Source of the DNA: Stappia sp. WLB 29
Lineage (GTDB): Bacteria; Pseudomonadota; Alphaproteobacteria; Rhizobiales; Stappiaceae
Length of the DNA: 64,000 bases
Assembly (NCBI RefSeq): GCF_023507705.1
Contig: NZ_JALBGD010000001.1
Coordinates: 496,001 to 560,000 of the forward strand
Direction of reading: 5' to 3'
Both the position numbers and the translations under genes were made by a program. This document shows positions 62,960 through 64,000 of this stretch, in pieces; position 1 is the stretch's first letter, and each line of letters starts with the position of its first letter. The notes beneath the pieces are model-generated. The model was given only the letters and a program-made list of their open reading frames with translations, was not told the DNA's origin and did not search any database.

Positions 62960-64000
62960 ATGGCCTACGCCGATAATCACACCGCCCATCACGCAGACAG
63001 CCACAGTTCCGACCGCGACGCAGCCGCCAGGGACTTCTGGCGCGAGGAAATCGAAGGTGACCGCCTCCACGAGGAATGCGGCGTGTTCGGCATTCTCGGT
63101 CATGACGATGCCGCCGCGATTACCGCACTCGGTCTTCACGCCCTGCAGCACCGCGGCCAGGAAGCCGCCGGCATCGTCACGTTCGACGGCAACCAGTTCC
63201 GCTCCGAGCGGCACCTTGGCCTCGTCGGCGACCACTTTTCCGACGCCGAGACGATCCGCCGGCTCAGCGGCCCCTACGCCATCGGCCATGTGCGCTACTC
63301 GACCTCCGGCGAGACCATCCTGCGCAACGTCCAGCCGCTCTTCGCCGAGCTCGACGGCGGCGGCATCGCCGTCTGTCACAACGGCCACTTCACCAACGCG
63401 ATGACCCTGCGCCGCAAGCTCATCAAGGAGGGCGCGATCTGCCAGTCGACCTCCGATTCGGAGGTGGTTCTCCAGCTCGTCGCACGCTCGCGCAAGGACA
63501 AGATCGTCGACCGCTTCATCGACGCCATCACGCAGATGGAGGGCGCCTACTCGCTGGTCGCCCTGACCCGCAAGAAGCTGATCGGCGCACGCGATCCGTT
63601 CGGCATCCGCCCGCTGGTCCTCGGCGATCTCAACGGCGCACCGATCTTCGCCTCCGAGACCTGCGCGCTCGACATCATCGGCGCCAAGTTCATCCGCGAG
63701 GTGGAGAACGGCGAGGTGGTCGTCTGCACTCCCGGCGGGATCGAGAGTTTCTTCCCCTTCGGCCGTCGCCCCGCCCGCCCCTGCATCTTCGAATACATCT
63801 ACTTCTCCCGCCCGGATTCGATCCTCGGCGGGCGCAGCGTCTATGACGTGCGCAAGGAGTTCGGCCGCCAGCTGGCGCTGGAGACCCCGGTCGAGGCGGA
63901 TGTCATTGTCCCGGTGCCGGATTCCGGCGTTCCGGCGGCGCTCGGCTTCGCCGATGCTTCCGGCATCCCCTTCGAGCTCGGCATCATCCGCAACCACTAT
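62960..64000 (+). CDS. purF: Amidophosphoribosyltransferase (3' end beyond window)
   Basis: This is the first committed enzyme of purine synthesis, which makes phosphoribosylamine from PRPP and glutamine. The frame is open from ATG 62960 (after AGGAG) to the window edge, 347 codons. The glutamine-amidotransferase domain carries EECGVFGIL with nucleophile Cys35, preceded by a 34-residue propeptide that is probably cleaved. The PRTase domain starts near residue 280, where PVPDSGVPAALGFAD gives the PRPP-binding loop. The C-terminal third is outside the window. Confidence 0.96.
   Translation, partial: MAYADNHTAHHADSHSSDRDAAARDFWREEIEGDRLHEECGVFGILGHDDAAAITALGLHALQHRGQEAAGIVTFDGNQFRSERHLGLVGDHFSDAETIRRLSGPYAIGHVRYSTSGETILRNVQPLFAELDGGGIAVCHNGHFTNAMTLRRKLIKEGAICQSTSDSEVVLQLVARSRKDKIVDRFIDAITQMEGAYSLVALTRKKLIGARDPFGIRPLVLGDLNGAPIFASETCALDIIGAKFIREVENGEVVVCTPGGIESFFPFGRRPARPCIFEYIYFSRPDSILGGRSVYDVRKEFGRQLALETPVEADVIVPVPDSGVPAALGFADASGIPFELGIIRNHY

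Noticed and set aside
1-64000. tRNA or rRNA genes, CRISPR arrays, insertion sequences
   Set aside because: None could be supported: no tRNA-like cloverleaf, spaced short repeats or transposase-like gene was seen on either strand. A dedicated scan would be needed to exclude small RNAs.

Overview
The window is a high-GC chromosomal segment of an alphaproteobacterium, most likely a Hyphomicrobiales (Rhizobiales) member and possibly Stappiaceae. This is inferred from gene order, not from a database search. The runs dnaB-alr-radA-cvpA-purF, purM-purN next to an AI-2E-type permease, hdaA-ppk-ppx-rnd-aspS, and an NDUFA12-family gene are typical of that order. The class II ribonucleotide reductase (nrdJ) and the copper nitrite reductase fit the same group. 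No rRNA, tRNA, CRISPR array, integrase or transposase was found.

Layout: 1-2.7 kb holds the end of an unidentified gene, a palindromic repeat pair, an NDUFA12-family gene, a receiver-domain protein and about 0.9 kb of non-coding DNA with two NrdR-type boxes. nrdJ (2.7-6.4 kb) follows, then a hipBA toxin-antitoxin pair with three evenly spaced operators (6.5-8.15 kb). Next comes a denitrification island (8.15-22.1 kb). On the minus strand it reads nirK, nirV, a 133-aa protein, a ccoG homologue, pseudoazurin, nnrS and a 156-aa membrane protein. On the plus strand, nnrR diverges from nirK, and a DUF1858/DUF6522 pair diverges from a second nnrS, followed by napEFDABC. Four exact TTG-N8-CAA sites lie at promoters of this island. 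Together the genes would reduce nitrate to nitrite (Nap) and nitrite to NO (NirK, fed by pseudoazurin). NnrR would sense NO, and the NnrS proteins and small accessory proteins would handle NO or metal stress. No nor or nos genes are present here.

From 22 to 34 kb there is a PepSY-like secreted protein, a penicillin-binding-type carboxypeptidase, a CSS/EAL phosphodiesterase, a PfkB kinase, two tandem paralogous secreted proteins of unknown function, an ABC exporter and aspS. From 34 to 43 kb there is rnd, polyphosphate metabolism (ppx, ppk), the replication regulator hdaA, an AI-2E-type permease and purMN. From 43 to 50 kb there is a YafY/GST pair around a perfect operator, an orphan molybdopterin oxidoreductase, ndk, a second GST and a chemoreceptor.

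From 50 to 53.3 kb an M20 peptidase is followed by a lower-GC secreted orphan protein. A decayed second copy of the peptidase 3' end lies just beyond the orphan, which marks an insertion or a collapsed duplication. From 53.3 to 57.7 kb there is a ugpBAEC-type glycerol-3-phosphate uptake operon with operator-like repeats upstream. The window closes with dnaB, alr, radA, cvpA and a purF truncated by the window edge.
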